From NCBI GenBank assembly GCA_013054445.1, contig JAAMPI010001489.1, positions 1 through 13,810 of the forward strand: a DNA stretch of 13,810 nt, written 5' to 3'. Origin of the DNA: Cudoniella acicularis (Eukaryota > Ascomycota > Leotiomycetes > Helotiales > Helotiaceae). This document shows, one piece after another, positions 1 through 9,116 of this stretch. The notes beneath the pieces are model-generated. The model did not search any database and was not told where the DNA came from. It worked only from the letters and a program-made list of their open reading frames with translations. How positions within the stretch are numbered: position 1 is the stretch's first letter; each line of letters opens with the position of its first letter. A program made the position numbers and the translations under genes.

Positions 1-403
1 TTTTCAGTAATCATATTGAAGTGTTTTATACGATTTCGTGGGTGATAACAAAGACTTGCGTAGGCAACATAGTCTCACAAGGCTGCATTTAAGAAGATGT
101 AACAAGGTTCACAAAGCTATATCTTGTGCACTTGTTTTATATAAATTCATAAACCGCAGCTCAATCCCGAATCCTCTGGTAATAAATTGCCAAACGGCTT
201 TGATGGAATCAAGTGGGACTTCTCTAAGGGTTGCCTTTATGAAGAATACTATAAAAACGCGGCGGAGCAAAAAAATACTAGGCTGCTACTGCTGTGTCTC
301 TCAACGATACTGCCACGCCACGATCTTATCAAATTTAACTGAAATTTGAGTGTACCTTGAACTTCCCCAGGATTTACACCGCAGTAGGCTAGCAGCCATG
401 GTG

Positions 404-443
404 GTTTGGACCCCACACCGTGGTAAAACGCCCAAGTCCAAAC
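404..443. repeat. 8-bp inverted repeat, 24-base loop
   Basis: GTTTGGAC at 404-411 is the exact reverse complement of GTCCAAAC at 436-443. The 24 bases between them contain a smaller CCAC/GTGG pair, so a two-level stem is possible. There is no following T-run and no sign of a known RNA family. It may be chance. Confidence 0.3.
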
Positions 444-733
444 ATCCTGCTTTGGAGGTAAGGTTGTTCTGTTCAGGGTAGCTGCGGTTCGAACAAACTT
501 TTCAATTACACCTATCAGAGCAGATTGTCCCGTAACCCCTGAGACCTATTGTGCTGCACATGTTCAATCATAGGTCCATAGAGCTTTTGCGTATGCGAGT
601 AAGCAAACGACCTGATGATTACTGCGCCGGCCGGTGAAGAAAGTGGCTCTCAAAGAGGAGTTCTCCTCGCACCGTCTTCTCAGAACCTCAATTGAAACAA
701 ATTTAGCCGGCTCTACAGATCTTGAAACTTTTG

Positions 734-763
734 AGAAACATCGAAAAGGGGTGCGATGTTTCT
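734..763. repeat. 10-bp perfect hairpin
   Basis: AGAAACATCG at 734-743 pairs perfectly with CGATGTTTCT at 754-763 across a 10-base loop. It lies in non-coding sequence more than 800 bases upstream of the F-box gene start. I know of no function. A 10-bp perfect stem is somewhat longer than expected by chance at such short spacing. Confidence 0.4.
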
Positions 764-1576
764 TCGTTAAACGAGGCTTGGGATCTGTGCTCAACTGCTT
801 CGTACTACTGGTAACACAAGCATTGAAGGCTTCAATTGAATGCTGCGGTTGAGCCCCACCAGGATTGTATATATCCATGTAGCTTTTTCGTCTCGCAAAT
901 GCAGTCTCTCGGCGCCTATCTGACGGACAATTTTTCGATATCGATTGCGAACGTTGGGAGCGGATATGATCTGCTGCGTCTTAAAATAAACCCGGTGCAC
1001 CAAGCCACACTCAATAACTCCTCATCTGGCAGAATCCAGAGAAGCGAAGACAGGTTAATCAGACGCTCTCACCCAAGCTGGGCCTGGGTATCTGGCATAT
1101 TTGGCATCGCCGAGACCTTCTTACACCTCGGTCGTCCGATGCTTTGATCCAACATCCAGAGTCCTCTCCATATTTTTTTCCCTAAAAGAGTTTGCACAGG
1201 AGTGAGACATCGACATCACAAGAGATCTTCCTGTGGACCCCGGCTTGTCAGCACAACCTTGTTCTAGCGGCGTTCTCGAATGCAACATGCGACGCGCACA
1301 TCAATACGAAAAACGAACAGAAGCGCCCGAAAGCCTACGGGCGCGATCCAACTACCTTAGGTAAAGGCTCAATTTTCGGTCTCACAGCTGGTGCGACATC
1401 AACCCCAAAATAATTGGAGCCAACAACAATCTTCGACAACCCCTTCATCTCAGAAGAACAGCCTCCTTTCTGCTTGCATGGAAAGGCGTTGTCCAAGCAT
1501 TTATCTCCCAGCCACAGCCGTGTGTTGGAGGGACATTTTGGCTTGACGACACCACAAGACGTTTGCCAAAGCAGTC

Positions 1577-4500
1577 ATGGCCTCAGAAGATGTCAAGAAG
1601 TCGGTCACAAATCCAGAAAAGAGTTCAGCGTTCGAAAGACTTCCCGACGAAATAATAGAGCAGTATGCCCGGCAGCCTAAACGCCATTTTGTATTTCAGC
1701 TAATACTCCACTCTCTAGAATCCTTCAGCTCACCAATCCGAACGGCTTCGCGTCTTTAATCATATTGAATCAAAAATGGCGGATGGTCTCACAGCAAGCA
1801 CATCTCTACACTCAACATCTATCCCGGTGTCCATCCTACTCGGCGGCACATCATGCAATTCCTCTACCCGAAGACGACGAGAGCCTGCCACGGCTGCGCC
1901 GATTGTTCGCACGAGAGATCAAGCGGAACCTATTCGAAGCATATCTGCGTCCGAGTGAGACAGTTATCAACCTGGTCTCGACCTCCATTAGCTCTTCTTC
2001 TGCGCCGGGAGGAGAAGCATTCCACTTTAGTCTCTCTCCTGGAGGCAATTATGTGCTAGCATATAGTTCTTCCCGAATACATGTCATTGATGTAACAGGA
2101 CCAGATGTTGTGGTTAGGAGGGAACTCAAGATCTTGCGGAGGCCAGCTTCAGCAACTATCACGGACAATGGATCCCTGTTGGCCGTTTTATCGACTGATC
2201 TTCAAGTTGATCTCTATGATTTGACTGGTGCTCATCCAAAGCATACCCATGCTGTTGCTCTGGATCATACCCCACGAACAATTGCTTTGTCGCCCACAGG
2301 CGCAGTGCTAGCCGCCGCGTATGACTCGGGGGTTGAGGTATCCTCACTAGATTCCAGTTCTACAAGCACAGAACGAAGAGCCGTCAAGTGCTATGCTGTC
2401 GATTCCTTGTCTTTCTCCAAAGATGGCACACAACTTCTTGGATCGACAATGCAATCGCGGAATCCAAGTACAGTCGTTCTTACGGCACCATATTATAACA
2501 CAGATTCCTCTATGCCCGACGAGAGTGTAAGTAATCTATGGACAACGTCTATTCTATTTCCAAATGGGAGCCGAGATTGCAGCCATGCTGTCTTGTTACC
2601 CAATGCTTCAGATGGGGAATCAAGTTGGACATTTACCTACGATAGAGTATTCGAGACATTTCGGGCGGTTCGTATCGATGATCTCCGGAATGGGACGACG
2701 TATTTTACTGGTCCTCTTGCGGATGCGGCGTCTGTCTCGAAGCTCTTGCCAAGCACTTTACCCGCAGCGAGCAAATCAGGGGATCTAGTTGCATCCGGGT
2801 TCCAAGGAGCGGTATGGCTATACGGAGTTCCAGAGGATCTAGATGCTTTACCGATTATCTCCCACAGTACTAACAGCAGCACGGAAAGTGGAGTCAGCAC
2901 ACCATCAAGTCAACTAGCAAGACGCAATAGTGCCCCTTCCTTAAGTTCTCTTAGTAGACTTGGTTCAAACAGAGTACCTCAATGGCAACTATTATGTGAC
3001 CGCTTTCGGAACACATTCGTTGAGGGCCGGAAAATTGCCTTTTTAGATCAGGTTAGCACTATGGGTTGGGTCAACGACATGAATTCTCAACTCCACGGTG
3101 AAAGACTTGTTGCTGTGGCTCCTGGTGTTGGAGCACAGCCTCCCCTTGGTGAAGATGATGGCATGAGTCCTGTCGACGGCGGTCGAATTTCGATCTTGGA
3201 TTTTGACTACGCCATAACCAATGGAAGAAAGAAGAGCATTACAATCGAGGTTGGCTTGAACGAACCAGAAGTGCTGGAAGAAGAACACAGGGACCTGGAT
3301 ACTGAAGTTGCTATTGTGAGGAGACGGACTGTTGCACAACGACGAGGAAACCGCAATCACGTATCTCGCTCAGTGGGGACCATCAGTCGTCCTTCGCGTC
3401 CCGAGCCACCTCCAGTCCCCGTTATCGAGGGCGACTTAGGCGATCCGTTTTCTCAGCCCTTGACAGCAAGAAGAGTCAGCCAGCAGGCTACAGCTACTGA
3501 TCAATCAGAGACAGCCTCTGTTGATGAAGAGCTAGAGGCATTCGATGCACCGTACTCACATACCAGTCCTCGCTCAGGAACCACCCTTCGGCGTGCTGCA
3601 ACTGCTGCTGCGGTTAACCGTCGATTACACCCTCGAGCTGTTGCACAGGAACACATCCAATACCGTCGTGCAGATGGTCGTGAGGAACATCCACATGAGA
3701 GCGATGCAGATAATTGGGTACCTCCACCTCCGCCATACTCTCGCGACCCTGTACCTCCGCTACCTGAGCACATACAACGATCGCTCCTTGCAGAAGCCGC
3801 TGCATCGACACTGCAGCGCGCCAATACCCATAGAGCACCAAGTATTGATTTCCCAGGCATGGAAACTGGGTCCTTGTCTAGATCTCGTACCGTTGCCTCC
3901 ACAAGCACTAACGGGTCTCGACGAGAACCACGAGAACCATACCCATTTCAAAGAAGTGTTAGTGATTCTACGACGATGAACATGGACCGTGTTTCGTTTG
4001 AGGACGAACCAGCTAGGCCATTAACAAGTCCGACAAGCGCCGTTTCCGAAAATTTTGATGATCTATATGATGTTTCACCACCTGGAACACCTCCACTTTC
4101 TCCAGCTCAGGTCATATCCCCACGAAGAGTAGTTTCAGAAAATCAAATCCCAAGGCGGCCAGTAGGAGCTCCATTGACAGGTAATACTGCTGTCTCTTCG
4201 CCATCCAGACCGGCAACTATGCAAGCTACCTTAGAAGGACCAGTCTCCCCTATTCCCCAGCCTGTTCTAGCTTTATCTATTCCAATGGATGATGGGGAAG
4301 TCACGACACAGTCTGAGCAGTCTCGACCGACAAGTGCGGAAGTCGCGACTACCAGTAATAAATTAATTGACAAAGAGGTTCCCCCTCGACCAACGCAAGA
4401 TCACCACCTAACTGAGTTACCACCCGAAACGCCAATCATGCCCAATAAACAGCAAATTATCGAGTCGAGTCCGTCTACTCAAACTCATCACCCTCAGGTT

Positions 4501-5322
4501 TTACAAGAGAACTATGTTTCGGAGCCGAATCGATTGTCGCGACGTGCCGAGACAGTCCCTACTCAGCGATCCCAGGAGACAGAACATGAGGCTATTCCGA
4601 TATGGAAACGAAGTGATACTGCCCCTCTGCCACCTACCCGGGTTGCTCCTAACCCTAGCTCCTCTGGGGTAGTTTTGCCTAGCGCAGAACAATTGGCACG
4701 GCTGGGCAGCCGTCAAGGACGACCACCGAGCCTGACAGACCCATCACGACGTTTATCAGGCGGCAATGGTCAACAGCCTCGCCCCAACAGCGGTCATAGA
4801 CAAACGGCCTCATGGGGTTCTGCGCAACAGACCCCGCCACGCATTCCAACAGACTTGACTTTCCGGAATACGCCACCAAGAGCTACAGCTGGTGCTTATG
4901 GGTCGCCTTCCTCGAGGACGAGCAACTCTCCTTCTCAAAACCCCTACTCAGGGTCCTCTCAACGGCGAATTAGTCTCAACAGCAATTCACGATTAGGAAG
5001 CAATTCGCCGAGTCTGCGCCCCCCGATTCAACGACTAGAAACAATCCACAGCATCGCATCAAATGGTGAACCGTCTCCATACTTTGCGCAGAAGGCCATG
5101 AACGTCGGTGTAGGGAGACAGCCAAGCAGAGCAGAAAGGAGCGCGGCAAAGAATATCAAAGACGCAAAGAAGAGGGGATGGCGAGCCAGCGTGTATAGAG
5201 AGAAGAAAAAGAAAGATAAATATGGTGATACAGCTTCCTCGGCGGGATGGACTGATGTCTCCGCAGGGTCAGGCCCGAAGGGTCTCGAGAAGAAAACTGG
5301 TGGGAAGTGTATGGTTATGTGA
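1577..5322 (+). CDS. F-box protein with beta-propeller-like domain and C-terminal CaaX box
   Basis: Two exons, 1577-1662 and 1719-5322, give 1229 residues. Joining them creates the F-box, residues about 20-65: the FERLPDEIIEQ start comes from exon 1 and the ILQLTNPNGF...LNQKWR part from exon 2. Known family role: F-box proteins bind Skp1 in SCF ubiquitin ligases and bring in substrates. A conserved linker follows (LFAREIKRNLFEAYLRP, about 91-107). Residues about 125-400 show repeated strand patterns such as SPGGNYVLAY, LLAVLSTDLQVDLYDL and TIALSPTGAVLAAAY, as in a WD40-like propeller. From about 545 to 1165 the chain is Ser/Pro/Arg/Gln-rich and looks disordered, with a PPPY motif at 699-702. 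The end is basic (KKKKDK, about 1191-1196) and closes with CMVM, Cys1226, a CaaX prenylation box. The start has G at -3, and no alternative ATG completes the F-box. I recognise it as a conserved filamentous-fungal F-box protein but know no standard gene name. The substrate is unknown. Confidence 0.9.
1663..1718 (+). other. 56-bp spliceosomal intron inside the F-box codons
   Basis: Donor GTATGC at 1663, branch-like CTAAT at 1700-1704, acceptor CTCTAG ending at 1718. The intron interrupts a Gln codon (CA|A), and joining it puts LPDEIIEQ directly before ILQLTNPNGF, a proper F-box. Splicing at the earlier AG (TTTCAG, ending 1699) would give an immediate TAA stop, so the later acceptor is preferred. 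Without this intron the long frame has no ATG-started F-box. Confidence 0.88.
3727..3738 (+). other. PPxY (PPPY) motif in the F-box protein
   Basis: Codons CCT CCG CCA TAC encode PPPY, residues 699-702, inside a run of five prolines in the disordered region. PPxY is the known ligand of WW domains, including those of the fungal HECT ligase Rsp5 and related proteins. Binding here is an inference from the motif alone. Confidence 0.6.
5308..5322 (+). other. CaaX prenylation box of the F-box protein
   Basis: The last four codons before the TGA encode C-M-V-M. Cys at position -4, two aliphatic-type residues and a final Met fit the farnesyltransferase CaaX rule. Basic residues lie about 30 positions upstream. 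Prenylation followed by membrane tethering is expected from the rule but is not shown. Confidence 0.75.
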
Positions 5323-6430
5323 AGCGAATACGTACGAGAGTTACAAAATGATACCCTGGGAGTCTAATTTTCCTTATGTTTGAAGACTGGTGGGGAGGGG
5401 AGGCGGGCGGTTGATGATCATACATGACTTTGGGTGCATAGTATTTGGATAGCAGGTGCTTCAAGATATATTAGCGTTGAGGCTTTACGACTAAAGACGA
5501 TTCATGAATCGTATCTCATATGTTTCCCCTCACACGGACTGATCTTCACAACCTTGATTTATCTCATCGGCTTAATCCTATCTAACTTCCTACTCGGTTG
5601 TATTTCAATCCGTTCCTCTTTCAGCTATTCTCCCCACTCTTAGCTTCCGCATACCGTACTAATTCGTTCTCTCACCCTGTCATCACGGATTGCATACTTT
5701 ATGGTATATCCCATTTTCTGATCTCATGAACCTCACAGCTCTACTTCATTTGCTATGCAATAACACCTTCGAAAAGTTCTCCTACTTTTTTACACTACTA
5801 GCATTCAAGCTTCAAGACAAACATCGTCCAAACCTTTGATTTTTGCAGGAAAATAGAGGGAAGAATCTCTTTGAACATATTATGCATCGGAGTCCTTGCT
5901 TGTGGAAGTTAATTAAAAGTATACTTGTAGGGTTCCTATGTGTTTTTTATCTCTTGGGTTTCTTGGATATGCAAGCGACGGCTTCCTGAAATCCGGGATA
6001 AACACTTGAAAACACTAATAATTACAAGGTTCAAAGAGCAAGCAAGTGGTATCCTGACTAGATGGAAATAGAGCTAGTTTGCACTTGCTTCTTTCTAAAA
6101 ATGTTGGGCGGGAAGAAAGTAGTTGTTTTGAATTGTCGTTGGCGGACAGGGAACAAGATCAAGGCAACAACAACCCTCTTAACTCTTCTCAACTCGAGAT
6201 TGTGGGATCTGTCACCGAACAAACAGTTACAGTTATATAACGAGAGTTATTCAGAAAGGAGAGGGATTTTCAAATTATACCAGCCAAGTAGGTGGTGGAT
6301 GATGCAGATCCGGATTTAAAGTTTGAAAAATAACTGTTTGGAAACAATCAGGTTCGAAGTTCTCATTTCCGACCGTGTGGCGGACGGCCATAAGTACCTT
6401 GGCCCAGGGGGTCAGGAAATCGTTTGCAGT
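5323..6430. other. 3' flank and AT-rich intergenic DNA
   Basis: This stretch follows the F-box gene stop and probably contains its 3' UTR. Short open frames occur, such as an 85-codon one at 6062-6319, but their sequence looks random and none matches a family I know. I see no tRNA, no long repeat and no clear polyadenylation signal. Confidence 0.5.
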
Positions 6431-6432
6431 CT

Positions 6433-6689
6433 CGTCGTGTGAGTGCCTCTTTTACTGTGATTGCCTCTCTTGGATTTCTCGTAGAAGGGTGTTCCACGCG
6501 AGTGCCTTTTCTGGATTTCTAGTAAATATGCTTTTTCCTATTGTGAGTATCTCTCCTATTGAGAGTGCCTCTCTTGGATTTCTCGTGTAAAAGCCTCTGG
6601 CATGGGCGCCTTTCTGAAACTCCGAATTTCTAGCGATAATTATTTTCCTGCTGAGAGGTACTCACAACAGGAGAGGTATTCGTTCGTTC
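6433..6689. repeat. degenerate 18-bp minisatellite with inverted copies
   Basis: The core GAGTGCCTCT and close variants recur at 6441, 6459, 6500, 6545 and 6563. The first two and the last two are spaced exactly 18 bp. The clearest adjacent units, CCTATTGTGAGTATCTCT (6537-6554) and CCTATTGAGAGTGCCTCT (6555-6572), match at 15 of 18 positions. A larger part, TGGATTTCT(C/A)GT, follows three of the cores. Inverted copies lie at 6653-6681: bases 6653-6671 match the reverse complement of 6537-6555 at 17 of 19 positions. No continuous coding frame is evident. Confidence 0.65.
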
Positions 6690-7499
6690 TCGGATTTTCC
6701 GTTACGCGATTCAACCGAATTAAATTATGCCAGAAGACCCTAAAAACTCATATGATTCAAAAGATTGAGACAATTGTGTTTACTTAGTTCTTATAATCCA
6801 TTACGTAGATCTGAAAAGTGACCTTTTTAATAAGCATTGTTTTGGACTGGACTCAGACACAACTCCATTTTGGTCGTAGCAGGTTGGCGATCCAAATGGC
6901 CTTTGAAACTGCGCCATAAGATCCCAAAGTTGGCTCCTATACCGCGTTAATGGCCTGGCTTGCCCGCTTCCGATTTGAAACCGCCCTGGGGCCCAGGTTT
7001 TTGGTTGGTACGTACCGAGGACGACCATCACCGTGCTGGTGCTTGTTATTGTGGTAAGTTATCAACACGATGCAAGAGTTAAAATTGGTTTGTTCTTTGT
7101 CTCGCCAACTGCCAAGAGCTGTCCAAAGGTGGAGTACGAAGTTGGAAGAGCAGTCTTCTCTATGCAACGGTAGCGTAGAACCTGAAATTCAATCAATTAA
7201 AATAGCCGATTTAACCCACTAATTATCCATTCTCATTTCCCAATTCAAAAAATCATCCTACTAGATATTCAAACTACAAAGCGAAAAATATCTTTTCCAT
7301 TATGGGGTGCTTCGCTGTGTGTATAGTCTGGGACCATGGACTTACTGCATCCATCCCCGAACATCCCACCAGGTCTTTAAGGATCTCTCCCAGAGTCCTC
7401 GTCACCTACCGCCTATTACCTTTCCCACTCTTACCCATTTTTAATATCCATACCTACAACAAGCCCACACCAGCACAGTAGTGTCACACTATCAAAGGG
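6690..7499. other. intergenic, no supported gene
   Basis: Minus-strand frames of 75 codons or so occur between 6801 and 7167 but have no recognisable motifs, and one lacks an ATG. Small palindromes are present (for example GGTACGTACC near 7007), of a size that arises by chance. Nothing else can be supported. Confidence 0.5.
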
Positions 7500-7501
7500 T
7501 A

Positions 7502-7704
7502 AGTTGGCGCATCACGTGCGCCCGAAAAAAAAACACTTCAAATGTAAAACCACTTTAAGATAAGTTATCGCAGGGTGCTTAAATATATCGATTCTTGTAA
7601 ATGTCTAGTATTTGTCTCCCTATTTTAAGTAAAGTGATTATTATTGTTTATTTTATTACTTTGAAGTGCTTTTGTAATCTTACGTTTTCGCTTAGACGCC
7701 AACT
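7502..7704. mobile_element. 203-bp MITE, Tc1/mariner-like (TA target site)
   Basis: AGTTGGCG at 7502-7509 and CGCCAACT at 7697-7704 are perfect terminal inverted repeats directly flanked by TA (7500-7501 and 7705-7706). With the TA and one more base the repeat is 11 bp (GTAAGTTGGCG). A subterminal CACTTCAAA is also inverted on the two sides. The left end holds a small stem, GGCGCA/TGCGCC, around TCACG. The interior is AT-rich and has no coding capacity, so this would be a non-autonomous element moved by a transposase from elsewhere. TA duplication is typical of Tc1/mariner/Fot elements. The terminal repeats are short, so confidence is moderate. Confidence 0.65.
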
Positions 7705-7891
7705 TACGGTGCATGAAATACTAACTCAAGATAAAAATAGAGCATAGGAAGGCTCCATGAAGTTTATAACTGTGGTAGTAATTGTGGGCCCATATCGTCA
7801 TCTACATCATCGCAAATTAGAATCCAGAATTCTTTCTTGGAAACATGACGCAGTGGTATTTAGGGTATAACTAATTTAGTCTACGCAAAAG

Positions 7892-7903
7892 GCACATAAA
7901 AAC
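7892..7903 (+). promoter_or_regulatory. TATA-like box of the secreted-protein gene
   Basis: CACATAAAAACC lies about 240 bases upstream of the ATG at 8137 and about 25-30 bases before a pyrimidine- and CA-rich leader beginning near 7925. From there to 8137 there is no ATG, so a scanning ribosome would first meet the 8137 start. The assignment rests on position and composition only. Confidence 0.4.
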
Positions 7904-8136
7904 CAAAAAATATCTCCAAGATTGAAATTTTTCTTTAGCAACATCTTCTCTCTTCAACTCAAGAATCCAAGCATTCAAAATCGCAAATTTCTCTCATATC
8001 AATTGGTTCATACGCTTGAGAGTTTACCTTTCTTCCACGACTCAAACAAATCCCTCGATCCCGAGTCTTCGGTCCCTATTTGGCAGCAAAACTCCTCTGC
8101 CTCTTCCAAATCTTCTAGGACAGAGCACTTTACAAA

Positions 8137-8607
8137 ATGTTATCTCCACAAAAATTTCTCAATTTCGCTCTTCTCGCCGTCCTCGTCTTTCTGAACTTCG
8201 GCGCGGCATCACCCCTCGCTTCCTCTACACAAACAGCAAACCAGCTTTTCAAGCGCAACGCCGCTTGTTCACTTCATCTGCACTACTGGTCCGACGGCAG
8301 GATCATTGACCTGAAGGTTTTTGCCCCCGAAGGGGCAGGACCACATGTCATTTCGGAGCTGGAACCACATGCTGAATCGATGGCTAGCAAGGGTGTTTCT
8401 ATTCCAATCCCTCCTTACGGAGCCCGAGAGACGACGCAAAATTTGGTTCTCGAGAAGGAAAATAAAACATCTTGGACCGTCAACTTCTGTTTTGAGGATC
8501 AGGCTTGGGATTCGGAGAATAAGCGGTACTGCAAAGTGGGCAAAGCAAACGGACTTTGGGGGTTGTCTGATAAGTCCATGGACTGCTCTTTTTCTTGTGG
8601 CTTGTAG
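8137..8607 (+). CDS. small secreted protein, effector-like, function unknown
   Basis: A 156-residue protein whose start is the first ATG after the probable transcription start, in good context (A at -3). The N terminus is a classical signal peptide: a short polar start, a hydrophobic core at about 7-21, then GAASPLA with likely cleavage near residues 24-28. A Lys-Arg pair at 39-40 just before the first Cys fits Kex2 processing, leaving a mature chain of about 116 residues. Cysteines are at 44, 118, 132, 150 and 154, an odd number. One N-glycosylation sequon (NKT) is at 109-111. No transmembrane segment or GPI-like tail follows. I do not recognise a family. Size, secretion signal and cysteines resemble candidate effectors, but a cell-wall or other secreted role is equally possible. 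No intron is needed. It lies alone in AT-rich DNA, about 430 bases downstream of a MITE. Confidence 0.8.
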   Translation: MLSPQKFLNFALLAVLVFLNFGAASPLASSTQTANQLFKRNAACSLHLHYWSDGRIIDLKVFAPEGAGPHVISELEPHAESMASKGVSIPIPPYGARETTQNLVLEKENKTSWTVNFCFEDQAWDSENKRYCKVGKANGLWGLSDKSMDCSFSCGL

Positions 8608-9116
8608 ATGGATCTTCTTCCCTTATTGGCCCACGATAATAGTTTTAAACAATTGGATTAGATGGATTGGGTGTTTAGTAGAGGATGGTTTTTTGGGGGG
8701 AACATGTTGTATATGGCTTGATTTGAAGTTGGCATAACATGGTTATCTTTTCGTACATTTTGTACATAGATTAATCTGAAGTTGTCACAGAACCAAAATA
8801 ACTCCATCAACCATTTCCTACCCTCATTGAGATGAGTTTCCACTTAACTTACTTGAAGCATCATTTAAACCTCACCTTTCCAGTCTTTCTCAAAAGTCTG
8901 TTTAGATCTGTGCATTTCCATACGCACGGATATAGAAATTGCGTGGTATGTGAGAAGCATGGGATTCAGTTAATATGTAAGAGAGCATTGCTACAATCCT
9001 GGAGATGCTGCATGTTTTTCCCGAGAGCCGTTAGGAGGAAAGGTTCGCGTTATAGAAAGATAGTTAAGTTTCTCATAGTAGAATAGTATTTTAACTCATT
9101 TCCACCTTAAGCTCGC
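8608..9116. other. intergenic, no supported gene
   Basis: This contains the 3' flank of the secreted-protein gene. An 84-codon ATG-started frame at 8832-9086 is rich in His, Phe and Lys and looks like translated AT-rich DNA. I see no repeat or RNA gene. Confidence 0.5.

Larger units (their letters stand above)
1..1576. other. upstream region without a supported gene
   Basis: I find no coding region here that I can support. The open frames are about 100 codons or shorter, several of the longer ones begin only at GTG or TTG, and none resembles a family I know. The last 150-200 bases before 1577 are rich in CA and CT and have the look of a fungal 5' UTR for the F-box gene. Two small inverted repeats are listed separately. 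A short or spliced gene on either strand cannot be excluded without transcripts. Confidence 0.5.

Noticed and set aside
480..500. GGTTCGAAC, like a tRNA T-arm
   Set aside because: The flanking bases do not form the T stem, and no acceptor or anticodon arm can be drawn around it. Similar words near 6353 also fail.
564..878. 104-codon minus-strand frame upstream of the F-box gene
   Set aside because: It has an ATG but no recognisable domain, overlaps other open frames and includes the perfect hairpin at 734-763. Chance is the simpler explanation.
2527..2532. GTAAGT donor-like sequence inside the F-box gene
   Set aside because: The frame reads through it as DESVSNLWTTSILFPN, which fits the surrounding protein pattern, and no intron is needed to keep the frame open.
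3501..3908. 135-codon minus-strand frame within the F-box gene
   Set aside because: It is a shadow of the low-complexity coding strand (Cys/Ser/Gly/Arg-rich), with no family features.
7500..7706. CRISPR or phage-type repeats
   Set aside because: The repeats in this window are eukaryotic transposon ends and a minisatellite. There is no regular repeat-spacer structure anywhere.
8321..8737. 138-codon plus-strand frame overlapping the secreted-protein gene
   Set aside because: Out-of-frame shadow. The 8137-8607 frame has the signal peptide, processing site and first ATG.
8832..9086. 84-codon ATG-started frame
   Set aside because: Composition looks like translated AT-rich intergenic DNA, with no motif or homology that I recognise.
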